Source: Streptomyces xiamenensis (GTDB lineage: Bacteria; Actinomycetota; Actinomycetes; Streptomycetales; Streptomycetaceae). From it: 64,000 nucleotides of DNA. Positions 27,018 to 36,384 of this stretch are shown here, one piece after another. The DNA lies in the NCBI RefSeq assembly GCF_000993785.3, contig NZ_CP009922.3, positions 2,542,001 through 2,606,000 of the forward strand, in the 5' to 3' direction. The position numbers and the translations under genes are program-made. The stretch's first letter is position 1; each line of letters begins with the position of its first letter. The notes below the pieces were generated by a model. That model saw only the letters and a list, made by a program, of their open reading frames with translations, had not been told where the DNA came from and ran no database searches.

Positions 27018-27197
27018 GTGTGGCGCCCGGTGACCCATCCGCAGGCAGAGGCGGTGTACGTCTCGTCGCCTTGCCACCTCAAGCGGCACGACGACTGCCG
27101 GGACGGAACGGCCCGTTCTCCCCTGACCAAGCTCGGCATCAGGTTCGACGTCTGCGTGTGCCGCTGCCACCAACATCAGCTGAAGGAGAAGAAGTGA
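27018..27197 (+). CDS. Small Cys-rich protein (59 aa)
   Basis: A GTG-started frame with GGGAGG eight bases upstream (27004-27009). It reads WRPVTHPQAEAVYVSSPCHL, then KRHDDCRDGTARSPLTKLGI and DVCVCRCHQHQLKEKK. The spacing C..C..CxCxCH suggests a small zinc-binding knuckle. An upstream ATG at 26925 would lengthen it but has no ribosome site and Pro/Arg-rich sequence. The stop overlaps the next GTG by four bases (GTGA), so the next protein is coupled to it. Confidence 0.6.
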   Translation: MWRPVTHPQAEAVYVSSPCHLKRHDDCRDGTARSPLTKLGIRFDVCVCRCHQHQLKEKK

Positions 27198-27439
27198 GCA
27201 CCCCGGGCAAGATCCCCACTCGGGTAACCGTCAACGCGAACACCGTCCAGTGCGGGGACATCATCACGGTGGGCGGGCGTCCACTCCTGGTGATCGATCT
27301 GACGCAACTGCGGGGCGGCATGAAGCGGATGGAATTCTTCTCGGGCGAGATCCTGACCATCCACACCGAGACGGTTCTGACAGCCACCCGCCAGTGCGCC
27401 CCGGCCCGCCGGCCCTACCGCAGGCAGCGCGGCGCGTGA
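27194..27439 (+). CDS. Small protein with beta-rich core (81 aa)
   Basis: A GTG-started frame with AAGGAG five bases upstream, overlapping the previous stop by four bases. It reads STPGKIPTRVTVNANTVQCG, DIITVGGRPLLVIDLTQLRG, then MEFFSGEILTIHTETVLTAT. The alternating hydrophobic pattern suggests a small beta-barrel. This type recurs in streptomycete accessory DNA, but I cannot assign a function. The stop overlaps the next gene start by four bases. Confidence 0.65.
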   Translation: MSTPGKIPTRVTVNANTVQCGDIITVGGRPLLVIDLTQLRGGMKRMEFFSGEILTIHTETVLTATRQCAPARRPYRRQRGA

Positions 27440-27666
27440 ACACGCCACTGGCGTCGTGGCACCTCGGCCTGTGCTGGATGTGCCGCAACGAGGCCGTGCC
27501 GGTCACCTGGTACGGCACGGCCCGCTATCACGGCGGCTACGCTCCGGTGTTCGCCTGCTGGGACTGCCACCGCTGGGTGGCTGACCGCGTACGCGAATAC
27601 CGAGAGCGCACCATCACGTCCCCGGAACCGAATGCGTCTCGGGATCCCACTCCCCCCGAGCGATAG
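27436..27666 (+). CDS. Small zinc-ribbon-like protein (76 aa)
   Basis: A GTG-started frame overlapping the previous stop (GTGA). Two CxxC knuckles, LCWMCRNEA and ACWDCHRW, lie about 28 residues apart and look like a zinc ribbon. The tail is polar (TITSPEPNASRDPTPPER). Its 3' end overlaps the convergent giant methylase gene by 53 bases. It is the last of the small-gene string. Nucleic-acid or protein binding is possible; the function is unknown. Confidence 0.65.
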   Translation: MNTPLASWHLGLCWMCRNEAVPVTWYGTARYHGGYAPVFACWDCHRWVADRVREYRERTITSPEPNASRDPTPPER

Positions 27667-30600
27667 CCGCATCCAGCCGAGCCTTGAACACGGCATGCGC
27701 CTCGCGCATCTCCTTCTCCCGGTCAGCCTTGTAGAACGGAGCAGTGTACCCCTCTGGCGGCGGAGTGTTCTCGGGATCTTCCAGGTAACGCTCGAACTGC
27801 TCCCAGTGTTCCTTCTTCTGGCGCTGCCCATGAGTGCGGTGCACTCCAGCGATCTTCCAGCCGTCTACGTCAAACCACGTAGAGTCATCGTATCTCTGAA
27901 GGACTGGAAAGCGAGACCTATACATAGCGATAAGCGCGTCAGCCGAGACTCCTATCCAAACCGCCACGAGTGCATCGAGCTCAACCAGTGCCGACCGCCG
28001 AGCTCGCTCGGACCGCAATGGAGTCGATCGGCCCCAAAGTCGGCTCACATCACCCAACGGTTGAAGGTCGGACCACGGGTAAGCCCATGGTTCCCGCTGC
28101 CAGGAAGTTTCATAGACGTCATTCCAGAGTTCGCCATAGGCACTTGTCAGGCAATTTAGGCGCAGGGTTCGCAATAGCAGGGGGGCGGATAGCGGATGTC
28201 CCGCTACCGGGGTTGGAAAATTTCGCGCACCCACAACACCTAGATCACTCCTGGCGCTAACTCTCAGCAAATAATCCAGCGGAATGGATGACCAGAATCC
28301 AGAAACCAAAGCCGTCTGCCGGTTATTTTCCATGGCCAGGCTGTGAATTGCATTAACATGAACAGCCCCGGGGGGAATGATCGCGGCATACAAGCTGCGC
28401 TCAGTGTTAGGGGCAACCTGCCTTCTCCATGCAAGTCGATAAAAGTCCGAGTACGGTCGCCTAGATTTTCCCTGGAGATATTCACGCAGTGAGTCTTCAT
28501 CGACTTCCAAATTCGAGCCTGCTAGCGATGCCGAGATTTTTCCCCTTGCAGCCTCAAGCTCTTCAGGAGAGGAAATTAGGCTATCGAAAAGGCGCCAATC
28601 GACCCAGGCATCCTGCGCAGCCCGGTAGGCTGCAGTACTTACAGCCCTCACGTACTCCGTAGACGGAACATCCCCATCGGGAATGTTAAGGAGATTGCGA
28701 CCCAGTACGTCATTACTGCCCGCATTTGGATCTTTGAAGATGGCCGTACCTAGAGCGATCTGAACACCCTTGAGAACAACCTCCCCCCATGATTCGGGCT
28801 GCGAAAGTTCATACTTAATCAACCCTTCTTTCTTCGCGCTGGACTCGTGGAACCCGGATGAAATTTGGGGATTTTCATCAGCCAACCGGAAAGGGTAGGA
28901 GGCAATTGCATCAATTCCCTTCATCTCCCCGGTACTCACCAAGGAAAGAAGGCGCCCCTGCTCGGGCGGGCCTCCCATTCGGCTATCCAGTCGTTGCCAT
29001 CGGGCCAGAAGATCTCGATCCACTCTCACAACACGACTGAGATGCGGACGCACATCCCAGTCACCATTCAATTTGATTCCAGGGAATTCACCAGAACCAT
29101 CGTGAATCCCCGAGTATCGCAGGGTATCTGGAGATACCAGCCATGACAGGTGATCGAAAGCGATCTCGCGCCGGGATCCGTAAATATGCACGCCGAAATG
29201 AGTATTCTCATCAACCGGACGAGGAAAGAATCGATGTCCAGGGTTAAGGAAATCAGCGTGCACCCGCAGCCGAGAATAAGCGTTCTCCCTTAGCGTCAAC
29301 TCCTTGTCGCCACTGAAGTGGCTATCAGGATGCACGAGCCCTACCGTCCCATGAGCTGATGCATGGTCCCATGTCTGGCACATAAAGGCCCGGTAGAGGT
29401 CCGGCTGCGTTCCCTCAATGAATGGGTACATCTGCGATGAGCCAAATATAGCCACTGTACCACTTGTAGAAGTCAACTCCCGAAGCACATAGTCCTTAGC
29501 TCGGCGATCCTCGAGCAGTTCGCCCCGCCGCCGCACCTTCTCGGAATTCGATGCCTTCTCCTGCAAGAGGAACCACGGGTCGAACTCCGCCAGCACCGCC
29601 GGCTCGTTCCACCGGGGCCGCACCCAGGGCGGGTTTCCCACCTGCAAGTCGAAGCCGCCCCGTTGGGAGAAGACGAAGCCGAAGTCCAGTTCCCAGTGCA
29701 GGAATCCCTGTTCCGCCGCGATCTCCTGGACCACGGCCAGCCATGGGAAGCGTTCCTCCAGGCGCCAGACCTCGTCCATGCCCATCAGGGCCTCAAGGCC
29801 GCGCTCGTACGCCTCGATGTCGTCCAGGGACAGGAGACTGTCCGCCTCCAGCAGGTCGCCCGCCTCGCCATAAGTACCCAGCAGGGCCTCGGCGAAGTCC
29901 AGCCAGTCCTCGAACGTTGCCAGCGGGATGCGGGCCCGGCGGCCCTCCATGCCACGGCTCGGGGTCGGGGTGCCGGCCTTCGAGCCGCCAGGGGCGGTCT
30001 TCTTCTGCCTGCGCCTGGGCTGAGGAGCCGACTCGGCCAGGCGCTCCCGGCTCGTCCCGCTGTCCTCCTCCCCCGTCACCATCTCGGCGAAGAGCGAGGT
30101 CTGTTCGCCGTCCACGACGAACATGGCGCCCTGTTCCGGCAGCATCCCGGCAGCGGCCACCGCCTTGGCCGCGACAGGCTGCGGTTCCCGCTCCGGCTTC
30201 TGCTGCGGCTGCGGCGGTTCCGGGTCCCGTCGCTGCTCGCCCACCTGGGGCAGGGCAGCCAGCACCGACTCCGTGACGACGCGTGCGCTACTGGCGGTCT
30301 CCTCGTACACCGCGTCCGTGCCGTCCACCAGACCGGCCTTGTCCACCGGCCAGAACCACAACGCGCACCAGGCGTCCATGACCGTCTTCAGGCGCCAGTA
30401 CGGCGTCCCGGTGGTCCCGAACAGGTCCCGGAAAACCTTCTCCTTGGGCACCGGCTGGTCGGGCCACCGCAGGAAGGCGTACTCCGGGTCGGCCGGGTCC
30501 GCGCCCCACACCTCGATCCGGCGGGAGATCTCCTCCTCCGAGAGCTGCATCCGGCGGATCACCAGGTCCCACAGGAACTCCGCCCGCCGGGCCACCGCCT

Positions 30601-33286
30601 GCATCCGCTCCAGCTGGGAACGCCTGCCGCCCGTCGCCTTGGCGTTCGGCGGTTTGCGGATGCCGCGCCGCCACTTCGCCAGTGCTTCCGCCTGTACCGG
30701 CGCCAGCCGTTTGGCTTCGGCCTCGCCCGCCACCGCACCCCATCCGGGCGCCGGGAGCAGGAAGTGGTGGATGGCGCCGTCCGGCAACTCCTGCCGCTCG
30801 GCCTCGTCCCCGGTCTCGCCCCCGCCCCCGGCCCGGAACGGCAGGTCGGTCGGCGGCAGTCCGCCCTTCGGCTTGAGCCAGAGCTTCTCCTTGGCGACCA
30901 CATCCTCCGCCGCGTACACGGCGCGCCGCCCGCCGATCAGCGAGTTGCCGCGCCGCAGATGCAGGCCGAACCAGGGGGCGCGCATGCCGGGGTGCATGGT
31001 GTTGAGCCACATCGACACCTCGGCCAGCTCCACGCCGGTGGCGTTGAGGTCCACGCCATAGGCGTTGTGCAGCGCGATGTACGCCTTGACCTTCTGCTTC
31101 TCGGTCAGCTGGTCGGCCGTGGGGATGGGCCGGCCCAGTTCCTTCTGGCGCCGCCGGATGTACTCGTCGGCGACCTGGTTGATGGCCTCGTTGAGGAACG
31201 CGCCCGATCCCAGGGCGGGTTCGCAGATCCGGTAGGTGAGCAGTTCGGCGGCCCGGGTCTCCACGACCTCGCCCGCATCGTCCTTCTCCTGGTCCAGCAG
31301 GTGCCGCAGGGCGAGTTCGACCGTCACCTTGGTGAGGGACTCGGGTGTGTAGTACGAGGCGGAGGTCTCCCGGTCCCGTCCGGCGAGCCGGTAGACGAAC
31401 CGGCCCTCCTCGTACACCTTGCGCCCACGCAGGCCCTTGCGCTCGTCCTCCTCGCCGTAGTGGACGAACACGCTGTCGTCGTACGCCTGCTGCCGGCTGG
31501 CGGGGATCAGCCACGATCCGCCCTCCGGCTTGCCGTTCTTGGCGACCTCGCGCAGTTCCTCCTCGGCGATGCGCCCGGTGTAGGACATCAGGCCCTCGTA
31601 CACGGCGCCCAGCTGGTTGATGCCGAGGTTGCGGTACGAGATGAACCCGCCGCGCCGTCCGCGCTTCTCGGCGCGCTTCATGGTGAGCAGCCGCAGAACC
31701 TCGTGCAGCGCCTGGTTGCGGGGGCGCAGGTCGAGCCAGGCCGGTTCCTCGCCGTCGGTGCGGCGCGGGTCGCGCACGCCCCGGCCGATGAGCCGTATCG
31801 ACTTGGGGTCGAACAGGACGCTGTGCAGCGGTTCGAACCGCAGGCCCCGGTCACGGCTGCGGCGGGCGGCCTTCTCCCGGCGGGTTTCCTCGTCATCGCC
31901 CGGCTGGTCGTCGTACTCCTCGGTGCCGTAGGGGCGGTGGCCGAAGTTGACCTTGGCGAACAGCACGTTCAGCGACTCGTACAGGTGGCAGCTGTCGCGC
32001 GCGGCCTGCTCGGTCAGCATGACGTCGCGGGCGACGAGTTCACGCAGCCGGGCCATGGAGTACCCGGCCTCGTACGTGCGGTCGTCCGCGGGCAGGATGC
32101 CCAGTTCGGGGCGGGCCTCGGCGTACAGCAGGAAGAGGACGCGGTACAGGTAGCGCAGTGTCTCGCGGGTGAGTTCCTTCTCGATGGGGATAGCGGGGTC
32201 CTCGATGTCCGCCGGGGTGAGGCCGGTGGCGCGCAGCCGGTCCAGTACCTCGTTGGCGATGATCTCCACGGAGCGCTGGAGGCCGTGGCGCAGTTCGCCG
32301 GAGACGCCGACCGCGTTCTCACCGCTGGACTTGAGCAGCGCGTCGATGAGCGGTGCTTCGCCGTTGTCGCCGGGGCGCAGTGCCTCGTGGCTGAAGAGGG
32401 CGGCGATGGTGGCGAGTTCGCCGGTCTGGGTGCGGTCGTTGTGTTCGAGGGCGGTGTCCAGGGAGACGGCGAGGTGACGGCCCTCGCCCCAGGTGGTGCG
32501 GTCGGCGAGGACGAGGACGCCGCCGGCCAGCAGCAGAACGAAGCGGGGCGCCTCGCTGGTGGTCGCGGGGGCACTGTCCTCGGTGTCTCCGGCCGTGGGC
32601 GCGTCAGTGCCGCTGTCGTCGGCGCCGGGCCCGGAAGCGTCGGGTCCGGGGGCGGGGCCGCCGCTCGTGATGGCGTCGCTGTGGAAGAGCCAGGAGGCGA
32701 GGGCGGCGCCCGAGGTGAGGGTCTCGGCGGCGCTGATCCGTACCGGGTGCAGCAGACGGCCGGGGCCCTCGGGTTCCACGGCGGCGTCGGTGTCCGCCGT
32801 CCAGCCGCAGTCCAGGGCGATGATGCCGTCGCCGTGCCAGGCGACACGGACGGTGTGATCGCGTCCCGCCTGCCGTACGGTGATCTCCTCGGATCCGGGG
32901 TCGCTGTGCGCGTCGGCCGGCCCGTCTCCCCGATCCGGCCCGTGTTCCCCGTAGCCGAGGGCCCGCAGGATCTCGCGGTGCCACTCGGTGAGCCGCCGGC
33001 GCCACTCCGGGTCCTGGTGGGTGTGCAGGCCCAGGGCGTCGTCACCGGCCTCGTCCTCACGGTGGGCGCGCCGGGTGAAGAAGCCGCGCCGCTCGTCCGT
33101 CACGTAGCCCATGCGCAGGGAGCGCAGGGCCTCGCGCGGCGTGCGGCGCTGTTCGAGCTCGTCGTTCTCCCGCACCGACCAGGTGGCGAGCAGGCCCTTG
33201 CGCAGGTCGGTGCCCAGCTGCTCGGCGTAGTAGTGGGCCGTGAAGTACTCGCCGCGGTTGACGAGGGAGGGGAATTCGGCGCTCAT
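27614..33286 (-). CDS. Giant N6-adenine DNA methylase (DrmMI-like)
   Basis: An 1890-residue protein that would transfer a methyl group from SAM to adenine in DNA. The N-terminal ~600 residues are acidic with Asp/Gly/Pro-rich inserts (about 170-230). The methylase core has YTPESLTKVTVELALRHLL, motif I CEPALGSGAFLNEAI near 685-700, AYGVDLNATGVELAEVSMWL, and catalytic motif IV VGNPPWVRPRW near 1215. A long C-terminal part (about 1260-1890) should be the target-recognition region; it is markedly AT-richer than the rest. No nuclease motif is seen. Its ATG overlaps the stop of the SNF2 helicase gene by four bases. Methylase plus SNF2 helicase fits DISARM class 1 DrmMI/DrmD, though a BREX PglX-like role is an alternative. 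Confidence 0.75.
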   Translation of the reverse strand: MSAEFPSLVNRGEYFTAHYYAEQLGTDLRKGLLATWSVRENDELEQRRTPREALRSLRMGYVTDERRGFFTRRAHREDEAGDDALGLHTHQDPEWRRRLTEWHREILRALGYGEHGPDRGDGPADAHSDPGSEEITVRQAGRDHTVRVAWHGDGIIALDCGWTADTDAAVEPEGPGRLLHPVRISAAETLTSGAALASWLFHSDAITSGGPAPGPDASGPGADDSGTDAPTAGDTEDSAPATTSEAPRFVLLLAGGVLVLADRTTWGEGRHLAVSLDTALEHNDRTQTGELATIAALFSHEALRPGDNGEAPLIDALLKSSGENAVGVSGELRHGLQRSVEIIANEVLDRLRATGLTPADIEDPAIPIEKELTRETLRYLYRVLFLLYAEARPELGILPADDRTYEAGYSMARLRELVARDVMLTEQAARDSCHLYESLNVLFAKVNFGHRPYGTEEYDDQPGDDEETRREKAARRSRDRGLRFEPLHSVLFDPKSIRLIGRGVRDPRRTDGEEPAWLDLRPRNQALHEVLRLLTMKRAEKRGRRGGFISYRNLGINQLGAVYEGLMSYTGRIAEEELREVAKNGKPEGGSWLIPASRQQAYDDSVFVHYGEEDERKGLRGRKVYEEGRFVYRLAGRDRETSASYYTPESLTKVTVELALRHLLDQEKDDAGEVVETRAAELLTYRICEPALGSGAFLNEAINQVADEYIRRRQKELGRPIPTADQLTEKQKVKAYIALHNAYGVDLNATGVELAEVSMWLNTMHPGMRAPWFGLHLRRGNSLIGGRRAVYAAEDVVAKEKLWLKPKGGLPPTDLPFRAGGGGETGDEAERQELPDGAIHHFLLPAPGWGAVAGEAEAKRLAPVQAEALAKWRRGIRKPPNAKATGGRRSQLERMQAVARRAEFLWDLVIRRMQLSEEEISRRIEVWGADPADPEYAFLRWPDQPVPKEKVFRDLFGTTGTPYWRLKTVMDAWCALWFWPVDKAGLVDGTDAVYEETASSARVVTESVLAALPQVGEQRRDPEPPQPQQKPEREPQPVAAKAVAAAGMLPEQGAMFVVDGEQTSLFAEMVTGEEDSGTSRERLAESAPQPRRRQKKTAPGGSKAGTPTPSRGMEGRRARIPLATFEDWLDFAEALLGTYGEAGDLLEADSLLSLDDIEAYERGLEALMGMDEVWRLEERFPWLAVVQEIAAEQGFLHWELDFGFVFSQRGGFDLQVGNPPWVRPRWNEPAVLAEFDPWFLLQEKASNSEKVRRRGELLEDRRAKDYVLRELTSTSGTVAIFGSSQMYPFIEGTQPDLYRAFMCQTWDHASAHGTVGLVHPDSHFSGDKELTLRENAYSRLRVHADFLNPGHRFFPRPVDENTHFGVHIYGSRREIAFDHLSWLVSPDTLRYSGIHDGSGEFPGIKLNGDWDVRPHLSRVVRVDRDLLARWQRLDSRMGGPPEQGRLLSLVSTGEMKGIDAIASYPFRLADENPQISSGFHESSAKKEGLIKYELSQPESWGEVVLKGVQIALGTAIFKDPNAGSNDVLGRNLLNIPDGDVPSTEYVRAVSTAAYRAAQDAWVDWRLFDSLISSPEELEAARGKISASLAGSNLEVDEDSLREYLQGKSRRPYSDFYRLAWRRQVAPNTERSLYAAIIPPGAVHVNAIHSLAMENNRQTALVSGFWSSIPLDYLLRVSARSDLGVVGARNFPTPVAGHPLSAPLLLRTLRLNCLTSAYGELWNDVYETSWQREPWAYPWSDLQPLGDVSRLWGRSTPLRSERARRSALVELDALVAVWIGVSADALIAMYRSRFPVLQRYDDSTWFDVDGWKIAGVHRTHGQRQKKEHWEQFERYLEDPENTPPPEGYTAPFYKADREKEMREAHAVFKARLDAAIARGEWDPETHSVPGT
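27840..29520. other. Low-GC island inside the methylase gene (target-recognition part)
   Basis: Hand counts of 60-base rows give 45-53% GC here (28261: 50%, 28441: 47%, 28681: 45%, 29161: 53%), against 65-75% at 29521-29640 and 72% at 30661. The upper edge lies about 100 bases past the catalytic NPPW codons and the lower edge about 200 bases before the stop. The reading frame is uninterrupted throughout. This looks like an imported or recombined specificity segment. Confidence 0.75.
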
Positions 33287-36200
33287 CGGGTGGCTGCCGC
33301 TCCTTCCGGTCCGTGCAGTACGGCCATCAGCCGCAGCATGGGTTCGCCTGAGGTTTCCATGGACTTCACCAGTCGCAGCCGCTCATCGGCGGTCACCGCG
33401 GCCTGGTGCCGGGCGGTGCCGCCGATCGCCTCCTGCTTCCAGTGGGTGACGCGCTTGCGGTACGGGGCGAGGGTGTCCTCGATCTGCCGCGCGTAGGCGG
33501 CCTCCCGTTCCCGGAGATGGCCGAGGGCGGCCTCCATGGCGCCGGGGACGAGGTGCTGCAGGTGTGCCAGCTCGTCCGGGGTGGCGGCGCGTCCCGGCAT
33601 GCGGGAGGTGACGCCGCACCGGGCGAGGAAGGCGTTGTCCATGCGCTCCGCGGTCATGGGCGGCGCGCCGTCGCTCCCGTCCGCCACCCCGGTCGCCGTC
33701 ACGGCGATCCACTCCACGACGGTGGGGCGGCCCAGGGCGTTGGAGTAGATGCCCTGGACGAGGAAGACCGGTCCGGGGACGGGCGCGGACAGCACGGGGG
33801 CCTCGTTGCGGCCGAAGGCCACCAGCACCTTGTCGGTGAGCCAGTCCAGGACGGGGTGGACGTCGCTCACGTAGGAGACGGTGGGCCACTGGGTGTCGGC
33901 GGAGTCCAGCGCGGCCTTGAGGCGGCGGCCGGCGAGGGCCTTGTCGAAGGTGACCCGGAGCCGGCCGGGGCTCTTCTCGCTGGGCAGGACGCCCTGTTCG
34001 CGCAGGTAGGAGCGGGGCAGGTCGCGGAAGCGGTGCTGGAGGTCGGCGGGTGGCTCGAAGGCGACGGTGCCGTCCTGTTCGCGGCGCAGCGCCAGGACGT
34101 CCTCGGGGGCGCGGCCGTCGCAGACCTGCTGGATGGCGGCGTCGAAGTAGTCGGCGGAGGTCTCGAAGAGGCTGGGGACCTCGGCGCGGGGAATCTCCTG
34201 CGCCGAGGCCTCGGCGCCGCGCGCCCGGGCCGCTTCGACGCGGCCGAGCAGGCCGGCCATGACGGAGGGGCCGGCCTTGCGGGAGGTGTCGATGGACTGT
34301 TCGACCGTGCGGCCGGCGATCAGGTCCTTGGTCAGCCGGTCGTCCTCCTCCTTCGCCCGGTACAGGCCGGTGACGGCTTCCGCCGTCCCGTCGATGCGGT
34401 GCGCGTGTTCCTCGCGGGCGAGCAGCTTCTCACCGACCAAGCGGTCGTCCAGGGGCCGTGGCTCGCCGGTCTCGGGGTCGGAGCGCCAGGGGATGTCAGA
34501 GGTGAGGACGAGGGCGCGGAACTCGGGGCTGTGTTCCTGCCCGTAGCGGTCGATACGGCCGTTGCGCTGTTCGATGCGGATCAGGGACCAGGGCAGGTCG
34601 TAGTGGATCAGCTGGTGGCACTGGTGGTGGAGGTTGACGCCCTCGGAGGCGATGTCGCCGGTGAGCAGCACGCGCAGCGGGGAGGCCTGGAGGCCGAAGT
34701 CGCTGACGATCTTCTGCTGTTCCTCGTCGCTGTTGGCGTCGCCGTGCATCACCTGGACGGTGCCGCCGTACGCGAGCCAGGGCTTCTTGGGGTTGGTCTC
34801 GCGGGCTTCCGGGTCGGTCAGCGGGAAGCCGAGGGCCGCGGGTACGGCCGCGCCCAGCCAGGTGAGCGTGGGCACACTCTCGGAGAAGACCACGACGCGG
34901 GTGTCGGAGCCGGGGCCGACGCCGAGGGCGCGCAACTGGGCCACGAGTGCGGCGAGTTTGGCAGAGTCCCGGTCCTCGATCCGGGCGGCGAGGGCGCGCA
35001 GGTCCTCCAGGGCGGCGCTCTCGGCCGCCCGCGCGGCGGGGTCGGGGCTCTTGGCGATGGTGCGCTGCCGGGTGGTGACGGTGGCGAGCAGCGCGTGGTG
35101 GGAGGAGAGGAACGACTTCAGCAGGGTGTACGGGAACAGCTGGTGGCCGCTGACCGACGCGGTGGCCTCGTCGCGCGGGATCCAGCGGTCGGCCAGTTCG
35201 GCGAGGACGGCCTGTTCCTTCTCGCCGGCCGGGGCGTGCACGGGGAGTGAGGGGCCGCGCGTCGCCCAGGCTCCCTGAAGGGACTCGCGGACCTCGGGGC
35301 TGGTCTTGGTGCGGCGGATGTAGAGGTGGGAGAGGTCCTTCACCTCGTACTGGTGCGGGTCGGCGATGGCGGCCGGGTCCAGCAGCCGGATCAGTTCGGC
35401 GAAGGAGGCCGGGTCGCCGTTGTGCGGGGTGGCCGAGGCCAGGATCAGGGCGTCGGTGCGGGGGGCCAGCAGCCGGGCGAGGGCGTTGCGCTCGGAGCCG
35501 CGCGAGATGAGGTTGTGGGACTCGTCGATGACGACGGCGTCCCAGCGGGTGTTCTCCAGGTGGTGGGCGTAGAGGTTCTTGTTCTTGAGGGTGTCGACGG
35601 AGACGATGACCCGCTTGAAGTAGGCGAACGGGTTCCGTCCGGAGGGGATTTCCTGCTGGGCGCGCTGGATGCCGGCGGAGTCCAGGCGTACCAGGGGGAT
35701 GGAGAAGCGGGTCCACAGTTCGCGCTGGAACTGTTCGAGGACGTGCTGCGGGCTCACCACGAGGATGCGCTCGCCCCGGCCGCGGCGGATCAGTTCGGCG
35801 AGCAGCAGGCCGATCTCCAGGGTCTTGCCGAGGCCGACGACATCGGCGATCAGCAGCCTGGGCTGCGGGTTGGCCATGGACAGGGCCAGCTCGGCGGGGC
35901 GCAGCTGGTGGCGCTGGGAGTCCATGAGGAAGTTGTCGGCCAGGGCCAGGCCGTGCTCGGTCTGGGGCAGGAACGACTTGCGGATGAGTGCTTCCAGGTA
36001 GAGGCGGGCCCGGCTGTGGTTGGCGGAGCGGTCGGGGACCAGGGTGGTGGCGTGCGGGTCGAGGAGCTGGATGTGGTCGAGCTTGTCGTAGAAGACGGCC
36101 TCGATGTCGCGGACGAAGGGGCTGACGCCGGTGACCTCGACCAGAGTGTCGCCGTTGCCAATGTTCTCGGACTTGCGGACCAGCCACTGCTCCTCGCGGA

Positions 36201-36384
36201 CGATGACCTGTGCGCCGGGCGGGAACCCGGAGTGGCGCCGGGCGCGTCCGCCCTGCTCGTCCGGCGGGGTGGCGGACTGTTCGGGGAGCCAGCGGGCCCA
36301 GTTGTCGGCGTCCGGGCCGGAGGCGGGCGAGGCACCGGTGTTCTCGGTGTGTCGCGGCTGCTCGGGGGTGGGGGTGTGCGTCAC
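33283..36384 (-). CDS. SNF2/RapA-type helicase (DrmD-like)
   Basis: A 1033-residue SF2 translocase. A Pro/Thr-rich leader is followed by PGAQVIVREEQWLVRKSENI (a Tudor/SH3-like start as in RapA/HepA relatives). Then come Walker A ADVVGLGKTLE near 180, motif II VVIDESHNL near 285, SATPHNGDP, and motif VI RIEQRNGRIDRYGQ near 605. The C-terminal third is helical and unassigned. The start is a GTG overlapping the kinase stop by four bases (GTGA), and its stop overlaps the methylase start, so kinase, helicase and methylase are one unit. In DISARM class 1 a similar helicase (DrmD) precedes the methylase DrmMI. No drmA, drmB or drmC lies in this window. Confidence 0.78.
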   Translation of the reverse strand: MTHTPTPEQPRHTENTGASPASGPDADNWARWLPEQSATPPDEQGGRARRHSGFPPGAQVIVREEQWLVRKSENIGNGDTLVEVTGVSPFVRDIEAVFYDKLDHIQLLDPHATTLVPDRSANHSRARLYLEALIRKSFLPQTEHGLALADNFLMDSQRHQLRPAELALSMANPQPRLLIADVVGLGKTLEIGLLLAELIRRGRGERILVVSPQHVLEQFQRELWTRFSIPLVRLDSAGIQRAQQEIPSGRNPFAYFKRVIVSVDTLKNKNLYAHHLENTRWDAVVIDESHNLISRGSERNALARLLAPRTDALILASATPHNGDPASFAELIRLLDPAAIADPHQYEVKDLSHLYIRRTKTSPEVRESLQGAWATRGPSLPVHAPAGEKEQAVLAELADRWIPRDEATASVSGHQLFPYTLLKSFLSSHHALLATVTTRQRTIAKSPDPAARAAESAALEDLRALAARIEDRDSAKLAALVAQLRALGVGPGSDTRVVVFSESVPTLTWLGAAVPAALGFPLTDPEARETNPKKPWLAYGGTVQVMHGDANSDEEQQKIVSDFGLQASPLRVLLTGDIASEGVNLHHQCHQLIHYDLPWSLIRIEQRNGRIDRYGQEHSPEFRALVLTSDIPWRSDPETGEPRPLDDRLVGEKLLAREEHAHRIDGTAEAVTGLYRAKEEDDRLTKDLIAGRTVEQSIDTSRKAGPSVMAGLLGRVEAARARGAEASAQEIPRAEVPSLFETSADYFDAAIQQVCDGRAPEDVLALRREQDGTVAFEPPADLQHRFRDLPRSYLREQGVLPSEKSPGRLRVTFDKALAGRRLKAALDSADTQWPTVSYVSDVHPVLDWLTDKVLVAFGRNEAPVLSAPVPGPVFLVQGIYSNALGRPTVVEWIAVTATGVADGSDGAPPMTAERMDNAFLARCGVTSRMPGRAATPDELAHLQHLVPGAMEAALGHLREREAAYARQIEDTLAPYRKRVTHWKQEAIGGTARHQAAVTADERLRLVKSMETSGEPMLRLMAVLHGPEGAAATR

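Noticed and set aside
26925..27197. Longer 90-aa version of the small Cys-rich gene starting at the ATG at 26925
   Set aside because: No ribosome site, an Arg/Pro-rich non-homologous extension, and overlap with the possible 39-aa peptide; the GTG at 27018 with GGGAGG is better supported.
29663..33496. 1277-codon open frame on the plus strand across the methylase gene
   Set aside because: It is the antisense shadow of a high-GC gene, rich in Arg/Gly/Pro/Val with no recognisable motif, and it stops where the GC content drops. Similar long shadows (13727-16744, 9147-11594, 47741-50866) were left out for the same reason.
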